Assembly: GCA_037127315.1 (NCBI GenBank)
Contig: JBBBDQ010001153.1
Span: 4,397,501-4,461,500, forward strand
DNA from: Ascarosepion bandense
Taxonomy: Eukaryota > Mollusca > Cephalopoda > Sepiida > Sepiidae
Length of the DNA: 64,000 bases
Reading direction: 5' to 3'
Below, one piece after another: positions 23,585 to 35,594 of the stretch. The notes under the pieces are model-generated. The model searched no databases. It saw nothing but the letters and a program-made list of their open reading frames with translations, and was not told the origin of the DNA. Position 1 is the first letter of the stretch; the number at the start of each line of letters is the position of its first letter. The position numbers and the translations under genes are program-made.

Positions 23585-24834
23585 GTTCTCTCTTTGATCG
23601 TTATTATTACTCTTTTTTTCTCCAAATTAATTTTTCTTTTACTTTACTCTGTTTCACAGTTCTCTCCACTAAGTTTTACCTCGTCTGACACAAGATTTCG
23701 GGACTCAAATTCCGTATGTTATTTTCTACTCTTACTTTTACTGATACCTGCCATAATATTTTGTGTCACTGAAGAACACAATCCTTAGACTAAAGTAATT
23801 GTCTGCGGAATTAACCTCATAACCACTTCTATAACAAAACAAGAAGTTTAGATATTCAATAATTCGACGAATTAGTTAAACCAATCCTGATAGGAGGATT
23901 TCCTGTCTGCTTAAAAAATCACTGTAACCTGAACTCGAACAATAATCACTGATACCAATAAAAATATCTTATTTACCCTTCTAGTCAGAAAAGAACTCAC
24001 TAATGCATGTGTAGCCGGTGGGAATAATTACTTATTGAAGATATTTACCAAACTTTGATTCGTTCAGCACAACCTGCAATTGTATTGCATTCCCGAGATT
24101 TGAACTCAAAATGAAATCAACGCAAAAAAAATAAAAAAATACACTGGAAGAAAACTATGTACACGAGTCTAATAAATGTGTAGGTTGATCCAGTCTTAGT
24201 CGCAATGAATTGAGAACTCGTACGTTTAGTATCGTATAAATTGAAGAGTATCTACTGGTATATGAATGGTGAGTAACATAATCGATAGTGCTAATCACAT
24301 TTCTGGAAATAATCTTTCAGAATAGATTTTGCGAGCATTTTTAATTCGTTCCAATAATTTCCTGGTTGGGATTTTACTGGGATTTTACTGTCAAGTTGGG
24401 TTGCCTTCAAATGGGACAACGAAAGAAAAATAATAATTTCTGGAGATCAGTTTTCTAGTTAGGAACAAAGACGAACCTTTTTAAAAGAAATGTATTTTTG
24501 GGGAATACACACACACATATGAGTTCCTTGAGACACACATTAAAAGCTAAATTGATTCAGTCGGTCTAAAGAAGCGTGAAAAATATATCAACAGCCAGAT
24601 ATACTCCAATGTTGATTAGGATTGCAGAGACTCCGCTCTCAAAATTCTTCACGAATAGGGTATTCAGAATAACTACCATTATTTCTGCGTGAATTATCTT
24701 CAGTATTAATCTATCTATCTTGTACAAAACTTATTAAAAAACCGCTGAATAGCCAGTAAACGTCAGAATGTTCTACTAGCATAGCTCATCGTAACAATTA
24801 TTGCCATCTCTACCATCGTGAACGGTGTAAAAAA
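22946..24834. other. Intergenic, no supported gene
   Basis: Holds a (TC)n microsatellite at about 23,551-23,585, and near 24,085-24,110 a minus-strand B-box-like GAGTTCAAATCTCGG that may be a SINE remnant. Pyrimidine-rich open frames at 23,485-23,788 follow from the microsatellite. Confidence 0.4.
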
Positions 24835-25690
24835 CAAGATGGTTACCGCATTTGGAACAGGTTACAGCCATTGCAAGTGAGTTCTGGAAAAGAGCCAGTA
24901 CAAGCCAAAGTTGATAACAAAAACTTGGTTTCTGCGAGACCTAGAAAACCATCAACTCTATTATTAATAAAAGCAAACCATCAGTATCTTCTATTATAAA
25001 TGACACTAACGTTATCTCATTGTTGGCGGAAAATACTAATATCTTTGCAGTAAATTTGGACTTAAACTTCATTTTATACAACCAGAAAAATACCCCACCT
25101 GAATCCCCCACTCTCAAGGAGCAGAAACTTATTTATCTCTCTATGACATCCCGGAAATTTAAAGGGTTATAAAAAAACTTGACACTAGCGTGACAATCGC
25201 CATTGTAATTCTTAAAAAATAACCTGACGTCAGAGTTATTTCCAATCTTGCCAAAGTTGTTTAACTATTACCTGAAAGAGTATTCAAAAATTGCCATCGC
25301 AATATCGCCTCATCAGTCTTTTTAATGTTCATCAGTATATGCAATTATCAACAACTGGTTAATTACGTAGAAACAACATCCTGAGCAATAAACAGTATGC
25401 TGATGTTTTAACTGTAAATATGTAAGGAATCAATGAAATACTTGTTGGAAGTTACATCACGACACTCATTTCCTTAAAGGATTTTTATAAGGTATGGGCA
25501 CACAAGCTCTCCAGTCATGGAATCTAGCGTCTTTGCAATTATCAATTTCTATCAGGTGATGGTACTTGTAAATAGTCAGTCTTATGAAGTTCAAACAATT
25601 GATGAATTTTCTTATTCGTTCCTACTCTCATTCTTTTTATAAAGGATTTGCCTAGGGACAATCCCCACTAAACATACGAGGGTTGGCTGA
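24835..25690 (+). mobile_element. Very degenerate Jockey-like LINE fragment
   Basis: Plus-strand frames give scattered matches to the local Jockey-like family: KPSVSSIINDTNVISLLAEN near 24,970-25,045, a HIYLSMTS-like segment near 25,130, ELFPILPKLFNYYLKE near 25,230, and DFYKVWAHKLSSHGI near 25,480 (compare FDRVWH). There are stops and frame changes every 10-30 codons and no catalytic motif. An old copy. Confidence 0.5.
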
Positions 25691-26869
25691 AAAATTCATA
25701 AATTAAGTAAGTAAACACACCAGTTGATAGACTAAAAAACAACCAAGTGTACTAGGATACATCTGATTTTTCAACTGTTGTATTTGGTTAACACTTGATA
25801 AACTGACAATATTTATGGAATCACCCTCCAAAAAATAAATATGGTTAGAACCATACAAATACTCTCTCTGTTGACCAGGCTCAAACATCTCAATAGGGGG
25901 AAAATTTTAATACCTCTAAAATCAAGCAACTATGATTTCACTGAGACATATCAGACCTGCAAGCGTCAGATTAAAATAAAAATAGAGTATCGATGCCTTG
26001 AATGGGCTAGAAATACCAAATCATAATTTTCCAACCTTGATAAAATTCAAGATCGTTTACGCTGCCTTGGAGAAGATAGTTCTTTGTTTTTTATTTCCTC
26101 TCTACAGAAAGACAAAAAAATGGAAAGAAATAATAAACAAATATGATAATAAACAAATTAAGCAAATAATAAACAAATTAAAAAAAAATTGCACCCGAGA
26201 ATGCGACAACTATCGACGTTAATTTCTAATCTTTTGTTTTTTTCTTGTTCTCTCTTTGTGATGTTTACTTGTACGTAAATGATTAATGCACAGCAGTCTG
26301 TTGTTTATCACTCACTAATTAAAATGTGGAAAAGGAAAAATGTTTTAAATGTTGAGCGATAGGAAAACTCACTTCAAAATGTTAATATTCGTCGAAAGTT
26401 CAACAGAAAAGTCAATATAGTTTATACCGAAATATTAAATTTTATAAAAACAAATTATAATGTCGGCTTTCTGAGTCTTAATTGTGAGTAAACTCGCTGA
26501 GATAAACATTAATACAGTGAGTCCGATCCTTGTGAAGACTCAGCACATGTGAACTTTGAGTAAGATGACATCTAATTTATTAAATGTCAATAAGAGCGCC
26601 GTAGCTTGGAGTAAGAGTAAGAGAGCTACTGTTGTAATTCACAACTGTTATGTGGTGATTTTGATCTCCACTGGGTATACAAAATATGTAGACTTGTATC
26701 TAAATGCTTATGAAAATAATGAACAAAATCATGTCTTCTTTGGGATTTTATCTGGGAATATATGTGAAAGAAATGATTAAAATCCTTAGAAAACATGTAC
26801 TTATAATGCGAGAAAACATGTATCTGTAACGCATGAAAATTTGTTCATAATTGCACATAATCTTTTAGA
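25691..26869. other. Intergenic, no supported gene
   Basis: AT-rich sequence without recognisable domains. Small frames at 25,841-26,222 and 26,556-26,780 are lysine- and asparagine-rich and look like chance. Confidence 0.4.
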
Positions 26870-27085
26870 AAATATCCGAATCCTGATGACTAGAGGGCAC
26901 AGGAGAATCAAACCAGAGATAAGACAAGAACGGTGCGGTTTCGTCAAAGAGACTAGAACAAGGAACGCAATATTTATGCTTAGAATGTTATCAGAAAGGG
27001 AAATACAAGGTGAAGTAGGACGTGTACCTGTGTTTTATAGACTACGCAAAGGGATTTGACAAAGTAGGCCACAAAGACAACGACC
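26870..27085 (+). mobile_element. RTE-type LINE fragment (RT fingers only)
   Basis: Reads RIKPEIRQERCGFVKETRTR, then NAIFMLRMLSERE, then after a frameshift FYRLRKGI / DYAKGFDK. This corresponds to the segment just before the RT catalytic core of RTE elements and closely parallels the 20,650-20,820 part of the other RTE copy. Only about 215 bases are present. Confidence 0.7.
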
Positions 27086-28689
27086 ATCAGTTCAGTTCAT
27101 GTTATAGGTTAACATAGAAAAATGTATCAGTAGTTTTTAAAAACTACTGAAATATCTTCCTGCATTTTCGTGTTTTGTTTATGCCTGCGTTTAGTCTTCA
27201 GTTGGAAATATATTATTTGTTGGCATATAAGATGCATAAATATGTAAGAACCCCCTCTATTACAGCAGGTAATCTTAAAAAATGTTTATCAAACCGTGCA
27301 TCGAATGTTACGCTATCCGTATTCCCATGTGGTCTAGTTCAAAATACGTTTGCTTACTTAGCATTGCTTACAAATATATAAAATTCTAATATTTGTATGA
27401 CAAAAGTGAGTCTCTGTACGCTATCAAAGACAGTAGATGTTTGTTAATCTGTGTGCGCACGAGCGAGCGTCACTTACTTTACGCTTTGCCCAAGGTTTCG
27501 TTCGTTTAATTTTTAATTAAGGTATCTGATCAGAAACTCACGGGGTGAATTGTTAAAGAACAAAGGAAATTAAAATGAATAGAAAATGCAAAGCTTTTAA
27601 CCGTAAAGGCTTTTCTAATTTGAATGAAACGGACAACAAGAAAAGGCACGCGATGAAACAAGGATGTACTGAAAATAACTGAAATGAAGTATTATTTTGG
27701 AATAACAAAAATATTGGATGAAATAGAACGTTTTTGATTCATGTGATTCTGTGAATTGCTAGTATCCATTCTGAAAAAAAATGGAAGGATCAGCGCCAGG
27801 ATTCTATTTAAATCAACATAATGCCCAGTTAAAATTTAATCTGGTCGCAGCTGCATTTTTTTAGTTTACGCTTCTTAACGTTTGCAGTTGTAAAAACTGA
27901 CCCTAGCTTTGAAATTTCAAATAAGATTAAAGAAAAATGAGTGAAATATGTATAATAATTTTCACTTTTATTGTCTCTGATAGACTTCTGCATCTAGGGG
28001 AAAATGGGATCCATTTATTTAAGAAGTAAATATTTTAAAAAAATGAGTAGTTTTTCGGGTAAGCATTTAACTCAACTTTATATATAAAAATGTGGATATT
28101 ATTTAACTGTTCCGCGGGGCAGGGTGAGTCATATATACCATTAAATGTAGTAATTAAGCAAGAAGAATGTGATCAATCTAGTTACAAAGAAATGACTTGT
28201 ATTTTTCTCAGGTATATAAAATTATAAACTATCCAAAACGTATAAATTCTATCCTAAAAATATTCTAATTATCAATTTTAAATTTTAATATGACTTATAA
28301 GATTTTATTTTCCGATTTCATTTTTAGGTTTTAGTTCTAATCAAATTAAATTACACAATTAAAAAATAGCATCTTAACATTATAATATATAGTTACCATG
28401 AATAAAGCGAGAATCAAAAATTGCAATACCGGAACGGTCATATTTTAATGCTCTTGTTCCTTCGTTCTTTAGTTAGTTTTCACGCCTTGTCAGTGTCTTA
28501 TAAATAATCGATTATTCTGTTTTGACCGCAAGAAAAGACGAAAGTAATATCAAGGGCGCTATCTATTTGGTTTAACTGTAAGAATTGAGACTCTTCATAA
28601 AATCTAAATATATAAGCCGTCAAATGTTCATGGGTATTGCTAGTTCGACTAATATTTTCTGACTTATTTGTTCTCTATATTAGGCTTTT
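27086..28689. other. Intergenic, no supported gene
   Basis: AT-rich. Contains a perfect 22-base palindrome centred near 27,139 (CAGTAGTTTTT and its complement). No recognisable gene or element. Confidence 0.4.
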
Positions 28690-31115
28690 GGATACCAGCA
28701 CACTTGAATCTTTTTAAGGAAGCAGCTGAAGAACCTCTATAGACCACCTCAAACGGCACCAGGGTGCAGCTGTCACACGGATTTAAGCCACTAGTTCCTC
28801 ATAATTTTTTTCATGAGACTCTTCAATCCTTTCCTCCCATGCGACCGTCAACTCGCCACGAAACGGATCTTTTTTCTCACTGTCAATCAACACTAGATCT
28901 TGCCTAAGTCCAGACACAATAACCTCCCCTTGCAGTGTAGCATCAGCCACACTGTCCATTTCCTTGAGTCCTCCATCCTGGGCTTCTTCCTTGTGCCAGT
29001 CACACTTTGCTTCAAAAAAGCAATCCTTCGTATGTCTGATGAAGGCATATTAGCTCTTCTCGCAGCTGCTGCGACAACCTCCAGGACCAAGTCATGTCTA
29101 AAGGTGTAGCATCTACTCTGTAGCGCCTCAGCGAATGATGACAGCATATGGCGCAAGTTTCCGTATGCACCACACAATCGGTAGGATGGTAATTTCTCCT
29201 CAAATTTGCTCTTGACAGTGCCACATCATATACTGCCTAAAATTATGAACTTTAAATGTCCGACACTAAGATGTCACTAATCAGACCAAGCGATCTGAAC
29301 ACTATCAATGCCTTACCAGTTGAGCCATCGACCCTGCTCTGCCTGTTGAAGACATTGCACCAGTTGTATCTCCTTCTCAAGCTTTCCAGCCCCCGTAACT
29401 TGCGTTGTTCCTGTCCGCTGGCCTCTGACCAGAATATCTCCCTCTCAACTAGACCAAATTCAGCACGTCTCTTGTAAAACATTGAACCTCTGCCTGTTTC
29501 ATCATCCTTTCCACTGTCGTCATCACATGTGACACCTTCCACCTTTTTTTCTGCCCTTACCTCCGGCAAATTTTCCTGGATTACAGCTTCATTCGATTCG
29601 AATGGCATGGACTACAGTCTCACCTTTGCCACCTTATACTCCTCTACCAAAGAAATAACAGGTAACCGAATTCCTCCTGTGCTGCCATAAAAAGAAGCCT
29701 GTGACAAAATCCTCGCGACACTAAGCCATTTCTGTATGCACTTACTGATCTTCCTCTCAATTATCTCAACTCGTGATAGTGCCATATCATATATATTTAG
29801 CCACCCCATTAGTCTCGGCATCAACCCAGAATGCATACACCAAACTTTAAATTTCCTAGGAACTCTTCATTAATCTATGATTCACTGACCCGTCTCCGCC
29901 TGCCGCTGAATTTCCGGCCCGCGGTGACAGACTGTCAGAGGGAAGTTATACCATCTCCCAAGGCTCTTCACTGTCGTACTGCGATGGAAAACACTTCATT
30001 AACCCATTTTAACCCAGTGTCCTCATTTGAGGATAGCATAAAAAACTGTAAAAAAATAATGGGTATAAATCATAATATGAAACCATTATTATATATAGGT
30101 AGTGAGGACATATTGATTCATCAATAAAATTACCTTCCAAATATTGCCCGGTTGGAAAAAAATCCTTATGATTTGTAAATGAATTTAATGTTCTAAAACC
30201 TGAGGACACTGGATTAAAATGGGTTAATCACTAGCCTCTTTTCCTTATTTTGAAGGTCATCTGACTCCATATTACCAACTCTGCATGTCTCACCAGAACC
30301 AACTGTGCTACTTTCTTATAGTATTGAATTAATGTTAAATCATCCATAAAATGCCCGATTTTGTTCTAATTCTGCAGAAAGCGATACACTGGTTTCAGAC
30401 CTTTATGGGTCATCTTTATCATCATCACAAATATTACTGGAGAGATGGCACAAGCCATCGTAATATCCCTTTGTAGCTCCACAAACCTTGTGGTGTACTC
30501 TATCGTTGAAAAACGCAGCATGAACTATTTGAAATACACACTCAGACAATCCGTGAGTCTCTGCAGAAAGTAGAACTCCAGCACCAACTGTATCATGCTA
30601 TGAGGGAATGAACCGTATGCATTAACAAGATCCAGCCAGAAGGCATGACTATCCTTCCTTGTAGATTTAGCTTCACAGATCTTTGCCTAAATCATTGACA
30701 CGTGTCCCAAGTACACTGAAAACCTGGGACTCCTGCCCTTTGAATACTAGTGTCTATGTAGTTATTCTCAAGCAAGTTGCCCATCAGACTACTGGCTAAC
30801 ACCTCAAATAACACCTTTCCCTCAACGTTCATGAGTGAGGTTGGGTGAAACTAAGAATCAATGAATTCTCCTCCTTCTGTATATACTCCCCATCAGCTCG
30901 ACACCAACAGTCGGGAACATCAACAATTTCTCAGATTTTCACAAGAAGGCTCCATAAACACCTCAACATTCTGGGACACTTCTTGTAAACTGCATATGTC
31001 ACAGCATTAAGACCACCCGCAGAACACACTCTCGACTTCTGTATAACACTTTTGTCATTCTAAGTCACTGGATATTCATCAAACGCTACTTCAGGGGCAC
31101 CAACACTGAATTTAC
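28690..31115 (-). mobile_element. LINE with restriction-like endonuclease (R2-like group), broken
   Basis: Collinear protein remnants on the minus strand. About 31,110-30,850: LNAVTYAVYKKCPRMLRCLW, then KEENSLILS. About 30,830: LMNVEGKVLFEVLASSLMG, then AGVPGF. About 30,640: FWLDLVNAYGS. The catalytic box is FMDD at 30,350-30,339, in GHFMDDL. Then LGRWYN near 29,960, the thumb region LMPRLMGWLNIYDMALSR (about 29,830) with ISLVEEYKVAKVRL, and a degraded C/H segment with LRHMLSSFAEALQSRCYTFR near 29,150. The C-terminal nuclease is DLVLIDSEKK...GELTVAWEERIEE near 28,910-28,820, matching the D...ELTVPWE core of the endonuclease fused to this RT type. Many frameshifts; a 221-bp MITE interrupts it at 30,003-30,223. 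Exact clade (R2, NeSL or relative) is uncertain. Confidence 0.72.
30003..30223. mobile_element. piggyBac-type MITE, 221 bp, TTAA target site
   Basis: Inverted ends CCCATTTTAACCCAGTGTCC (left) and its near-perfect complement (right, one mismatch over the first 25 bases) are flanked by TTAA at 29,999-30,002 and 30,224-30,227. A TTAA target with CCC...GGG termini is the signature of piggyBac-superfamily elements. It has no transposase. It sits inside the restriction-endonuclease LINE, so it inserted later. Confidence 0.85.
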
Positions 31116-31544
31116 AAGCATTTTACCATCATGTTTATATAATTATATCAGACGTATCTAATTAAATCCAAACTTACACTTCCGCCTGTTATCTTACGCA
31201 CATACTATTTAAAAAATAAGGTTTTACAACATATAGATACACAATTCTATTTATGTAGATACATGCGTGTGTGTATGTATGTACATGCATACGGATATAA
31301 TGTTCCTACATAGGAATGTATATATGTTTGTGTGTGTGCACGTGCGTAATTTTGTTTGCGTGTGCTTTCAGAAATCACACGATGTATTTTTTTGTTAAAA
31401 TTTGTTTATCTAATGCGAAATAGCATACGACTATCTGAATGTTTTTCTTTAAAACCCCTTCTACACACCTCTTTTAGCTGAAAGTGATGATAAATTGGTT
31501 GTTAAATGTAGTCTAATGATCTAACGTGTGGGCAATCGATATAT
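31116..31544. other. Intergenic, no supported gene
   Basis: AT-rich with short GT/TATG runs around 31,265-31,350. Nothing recognisable. Confidence 0.4.
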
Positions 31545-32345
31545 GCATTGAATGATTTTCCACGATCCGGTTGATGAGGTAAATATTCTTTTCTACTATG
31601 AGCCATGTCCCTTCAGAATCTTGGTGATCATTTTCCTGTCTTTTTCGGCTCTTAATCAATTTGTATTTGTTATCTCTGCTAAAGCTTGCTCCGACATCCA
31701 TTTATTGAAACTCTTTGAATAGGTTATGTGTTGTTTTCCTCGGTTCCTTTTGCCTTCAATCGGTCTTGCGAATATTAAAATGCCCAAGAACTATTTCCTC
31801 CTTATGTTCCCAAGAAATTTCAATTGTCTCTTTCTTTTTGTTTCCATTTCCTTTATCGTTGTTCACATATTCGGTCCATCATATCTTTAGTATTCTTCAG
31901 GGGATTGTCACGCATTTGCTGCCGTATAGGAGGGCTTGTATTACATAGATGTTCGGTACTATTTACTTTATATTTATATTTGACAAAATCTATTTGACAG
32001 ACTGTCAGAGGGAAGTTATACCATATTTGACAAAATCTATTTGATTCTTAATACATTGTTTAATTTTTGGAAGATATCAGTATGCCTTGGGATTTCAGTG
32101 TCACACTTTTCTTTCTTGATTAAAAAACTTCTCAGATACTTAATTTGTAATTTGCATGTTGGGCTGTTCTTTTTGCAAACAATCATGTATCTTGTCTTTT
32201 TGAAATTTATATTTAGTCCTTTCTTCTCACTTTACATTACTACCTTTTGTAGTACTTGTAATTTCATTTCTGCTTCTGCTATGAACACTGTGTTATCTGA
32301 ATATCTTATGTTGTTAAGGTTATGACCGCCAACAATAACTTCATG
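31545..32345 (-). mobile_element. RTE-type LINE 3' fragment
   Basis: Minus-strand reading from 32,335 leftward: HNLNNIRYSDNTVFIAEAEM with the catalytic YADD changed to YSDN (32,303-32,292), then GLNINFKKTRYMIVCKK, then a break, then RKRQLKFLGNIRRK near 31,830 and GKRNRGKQHITYSKS near 31,760. The end is near 31,545. The loss of the last catalytic aspartate plus stops means it is dead. It contains the 25-base insertion described separately. Confidence 0.75.
31976..32044. repeat. Short templated insertion flanked by a 22-bp direct repeat
   Basis: 31,976-31,997 and 32,023-32,044 are identical 22-base sequences. Between them lie 25 bases which, with flanking overlap, form a 30-base exact match (31,995-32,024) to 29,925-29,954 about 2 kb upstream, in the same orientation. 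That donor lies inside the restriction-endonuclease LINE, whereas this site lies in an RTE fragment. Confidence 0.9.
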
Positions 32346-32644
32346 TAAGATTTCGAACAGTCTCAAAATCTATAAAGCACAGAAATGCAGCTTACATGAA
32401 ATATAAAAATAGAGAAATTATTTATGAATAACTAACCTCATCAACGAATCTAAATCAAATCATGAAAATAATTTGCTCCAATTTGGCTATGTTGTTTCCA
32501 TATGTGATTACAAAATGATCGCGAAATATTTTGCTTTTAAGCATATTTTGAAGGATGATGGAAAATATATCTTTTACAACAATGTCAAATATAGTTTCTT
32601 TTGAAAAAATAAAACATCAATAATCATTTAAATTATTTGGACTA

Positions 32645-32880
32645 TTGTTCTCATCTTACTTGATTTTTGTACGACGCTTCAGCTGTTGTACGCTCCGACC
32701 TTCTACAGATGTTAAGAATTTCGAACTGAACCCTTTATTACGATTACTGGGGTATATCATTCTCATTCCTTGAGTAATGATTATTTACACTTTTGATATG
32801 CGGATTATTGTCCTCATATTAACTGTTGTTATTACAATATTTCAGCCGTTGTACCCTCCGCCCTTCCTCGGGACAGACCA
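32645..32880 (-). repeat. Dispersed repeat family X, two copies in tandem
   Basis: Two units on the minus strand, each with a GTACAACxGCTGAA block followed by AAGATGAGAACAATAGTCC or ATATGAGGACAATAATCCG. Between them is a GGGTTCAGTTCGAAATTC block, as also found in the 9,885 copy. Unit length appears near 150-200 bases. Confidence 0.6.
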
Positions 32881-33253
32881 ATAGTCTAGTTACAGTGTTG
32901 TTTTGTGAAGTTGTTGGCATAGTGACTGTAACTTAAATCTCTGAGCCGGTCATTGTGTACTCGGACGAGAAATAACTCAGCAGAAATAGAAATAAGAATT
33001 AGAACATGTCCCTACAAATGGGTAGGGGAATGAGAACGATTAAATATAGAGTCGACTTCAGATTTCGCTGTAGGTTAACCAGATTGATATACACAGGACA
33101 AAAGACAAAGGTCACAGCGCCTGTAAAGTTGGGATAACAACAACAAAGATGAATACAATAGCTAAATTATAAGTAGTGTAAATACTAAAACAAAACTATT
33201 TCTGATTTTGTAGAAAATTGAATGAAAGTTTTAGGTATTCCACCAAATATAAG
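32881..33253. other. Intergenic flank of the LTR element
   Basis: No gene recognised. Ends with TAAG at 33,250-33,253, the left target-site duplication of the LTR element. Confidence 0.5.
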
Positions 33254-33667
33254 TGTTGTATATCAATAAACAGACAAACACGCATATATATAAAAATATG
33301 AAGTTATATTTTTATTAATGACGATGGACCGTGTAGACTAGGGAACAGAGACCAAGAGCGCGCTTCTAAGGGTTGACGGGGGGGGGGGTCGTCTGTTGCT
33401 CCTCTGGTCTGGTCTGCCTCTGTCTCTCTGCTCTGTGCCTTGAAATCCGTGCGTCGAGGTCTTTTATAATCTCCAAACCGGTACTTCCGGATTTTGCCTC
33501 GCCCACGCACGCCCACGTAATTCTCAGAGACACCTGTTCTGTTTGCCTCTTGTAGCCATTTCCGCTACTGCCGGAAATAAGGTCAAGCAAACATCCGTTC
33601 CTTTCAACGACCGGAAACGCCCCCGCTTGCTCAGCTTCCTCGGGTGGGGCGGGATTGTTATATTACA
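33254..33667 (-). repeat. LTR (3' LTR of the minus-strand element)
   Basis: 414 bp, starting TGTTGTATATC and ending TTATATTACA on the plus strand. Compared with the other LTR I count about four substitutions plus a longer G run and lacking a short GGCTCTCTC-type insertion. The GC-rich interior contrasts with the AT-rich surroundings. Confidence 0.92.
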
Positions 33668-34451
33668 TTCCTCGCCCACCCATTTTCCAAAATGTTCACC
33701 TAAGAACATTTTAAGCGCAACACCCTCACTCTCCTCCCCATGCCACACAAGCCCGACAATTATATAAAACATGTGCACGCCAAAACAACAAAAACATGTG
33801 CATGCCGAAACAAAAAAACAACAAAAAAATATATATATAGGGGAGCCTACATCGGCAACCCAACAATGTTCGTGTCCATCGTGAAAATTGTTCTACCAGC
33901 TCGATGTTTCATTGTTCCTTCTTTTTTTTTTTTTTTTTCCTTTTTTTTTTAATATCCATTTTCACAGAATTGGGCAAAGTTCTTAAAAATGTTCATTTTC
34001 CTTCTCGACTCTGTCCATAAGCGTAGACTCTTCGATGCATAATCCACATGATTATAGGCGGTAATCACGCCCCAGTTTCCAAACTAACATCGAGTAAATG
34101 ACCTTTGACCAACACCATGCGTGCCTCTGCTCGAGTTTATTGTTACACATGTAACCTCATTTAATTTAATTTAATTTCAAACATACTATGTTTGAACACA
34201 GAAAAAAATGGTCATTATTTGCCGTACATATCATTCATAGTCTGACCGAGAAATGTTCAATAGAAAATGAAGAAAATTACCCTGATTCCAACGTTAATCC
34301 GCATGCAATTTACTTGTGGAGGATATTAATTTAGTCTAAAAAAATGGACCCGTGACTCGTAGTTCCTTAGTTTGTACAATGCTTTCCATTCCCTGAACTA
34401 CTTCCTCTGGATTCGAAACCAAGCATATCTGATTTGTTGACATCTCTCTGT

Positions 34452-34676
34452 TTAACGCAGAGACATTTTTGAGTGTCGAACACCCGTTGACCCCGGAGTA
34501 CTATTCACAACGGATAACTCAATTTCCTTTTCCGAAGCACTGTTGCTTCTTTTACACTTAAAAATCCGCTTCCTGGCTATTATTCCCAGGATTATTATTA
34601 CGCCGACCACGCCAGCAATGACTCCTATCGTCAACTTCTTCGGGAGTTCGTCATATCCTTCACTAAATCTCTCCAT
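34452..34676 (-). CDS. Short membrane-anchor ORF inside the LTR element (env-like tail?)
   Basis: From the ATG at 34,676 the product is about 74 residues. A short polar start is followed by one hydrophobic segment (LTIGVIAGVVGVIIILGIIA), a basic stop-transfer RKR and a polar Ser/Glu-rich tail. An in-frame stop lies shortly upstream (about 34,700), so the extracellular part is either missing or on another exon. Position in the 3' half of the minus-strand element, downstream of a splice donor, would suit the end of an envelope-type glycoprotein. A captured host exon for a single-pass membrane protein is the alternative. No envelope motif was recognised, so the assignment is tentative. Confidence 0.35.
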   Translation of the reverse strand: MERFSEGYDELPKKLTIGVIAGVVGVIIILGIIARKRIFKCKRSNSASEKEIELSVVNSTPGSTGVRHSKMSLR

Positions 34677-35364
34677 ATTTATCTGTTCCAAGGTATTTAC
34701 TAGTTTTCAGAAATTAATATATCTTCAAAAGATATTTACCAAGTCACATAAATAAAAATTCACAGAGGATGTTGAATTTATGGGAACCTGCACAAAAGCA
34801 TAATTCACAAACATAGAAATGTAAATCATTTTGTAGTGTACAGTCATTGAAAAGAAATAAAAAAAAAAACTAACACTGCACAACCCAACGAAAACATTGT
34901 TTTCAACAAGTTAATCCAATTATCCACTTTAAAGAGGAGAAGAAACTTCCTTTACTTACTCAATAAAAGTACGATTAATTAAGCAACATACCAATAAACT
35001 CACTTCATATATATGGTAAATATTAACAACAAAAATAAATCATTAACTCAGATGTTTTGTACTTACAGATAGGTAAATATTTCAACTTTCTTCCTCCCGT
35101 CAACTTTAACACCCTCGTCAACTTTAATACCCCACTCCTCCAACTTTAACACCCCTGTCAATTTTAACACTCCACCCGCCAACCCCTAACCTATGCGCTC
35201 TCCCTACATGTAGTCTGTTTCACCACCTCCGTTCTACCCTTCATAATGTGTTTAACACCAGCAGTCCACATTTCTCAATGGCAAAAGTATGCATTTTTTT
35301 TTTCTAACTGGACTTATTATAAATACGAGCAGAGAACACACACACTATCAAATCAATGAGTCAC

Positions 35365-35376
35365 TTACCTTGGCTA
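35365..35376 (-). promoter_or_regulatory. Candidate splice donor in the LTR element leader
   Basis: The minus strand reads AGCCAAG|GTAAGTGA, close to the metazoan donor consensus, about 220 bases inside the 5' LTR. It would suit a spliced downstream mRNA. No usage evidence is available from sequence alone. Confidence 0.4.
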
Positions 35377-35594
35377 TGTCTACAGTCACTTAGTAGCGCG
35401 GCTGCTAGATATTTTCGTCTTCTTTTTTTTTCTTTTTCTTCCTTCCTCGCTGTCGTCCGGTTGTTTACTATTTCCGTCTTCTATCCGGTAGTTTTAAGTC
35501 CGAAATTTTCAATCGTTGCCGTGGTAACTAGCTCGTATCAATCTGTTTTGTTGTTTCAAAACATCAGGTCACTTAGGCACCAAAAAGACTAGTC

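Noticed and set aside
29880..30000. rRNA-like fragment (GC-richer stretch that looked like ribosomal DNA).
   Set aside because: Minus-strand reading gives the LGRWYN-type RT segment, and it lies collinear with the rest of the LINE.
33920..33952. Poly(T) tract taken as the poly(A) of an antisense processed copy.
   Set aside because: It lies inside the LTR element interior, is interrupted by CC, and no adjacent cDNA-like sequence or target duplication was seen.
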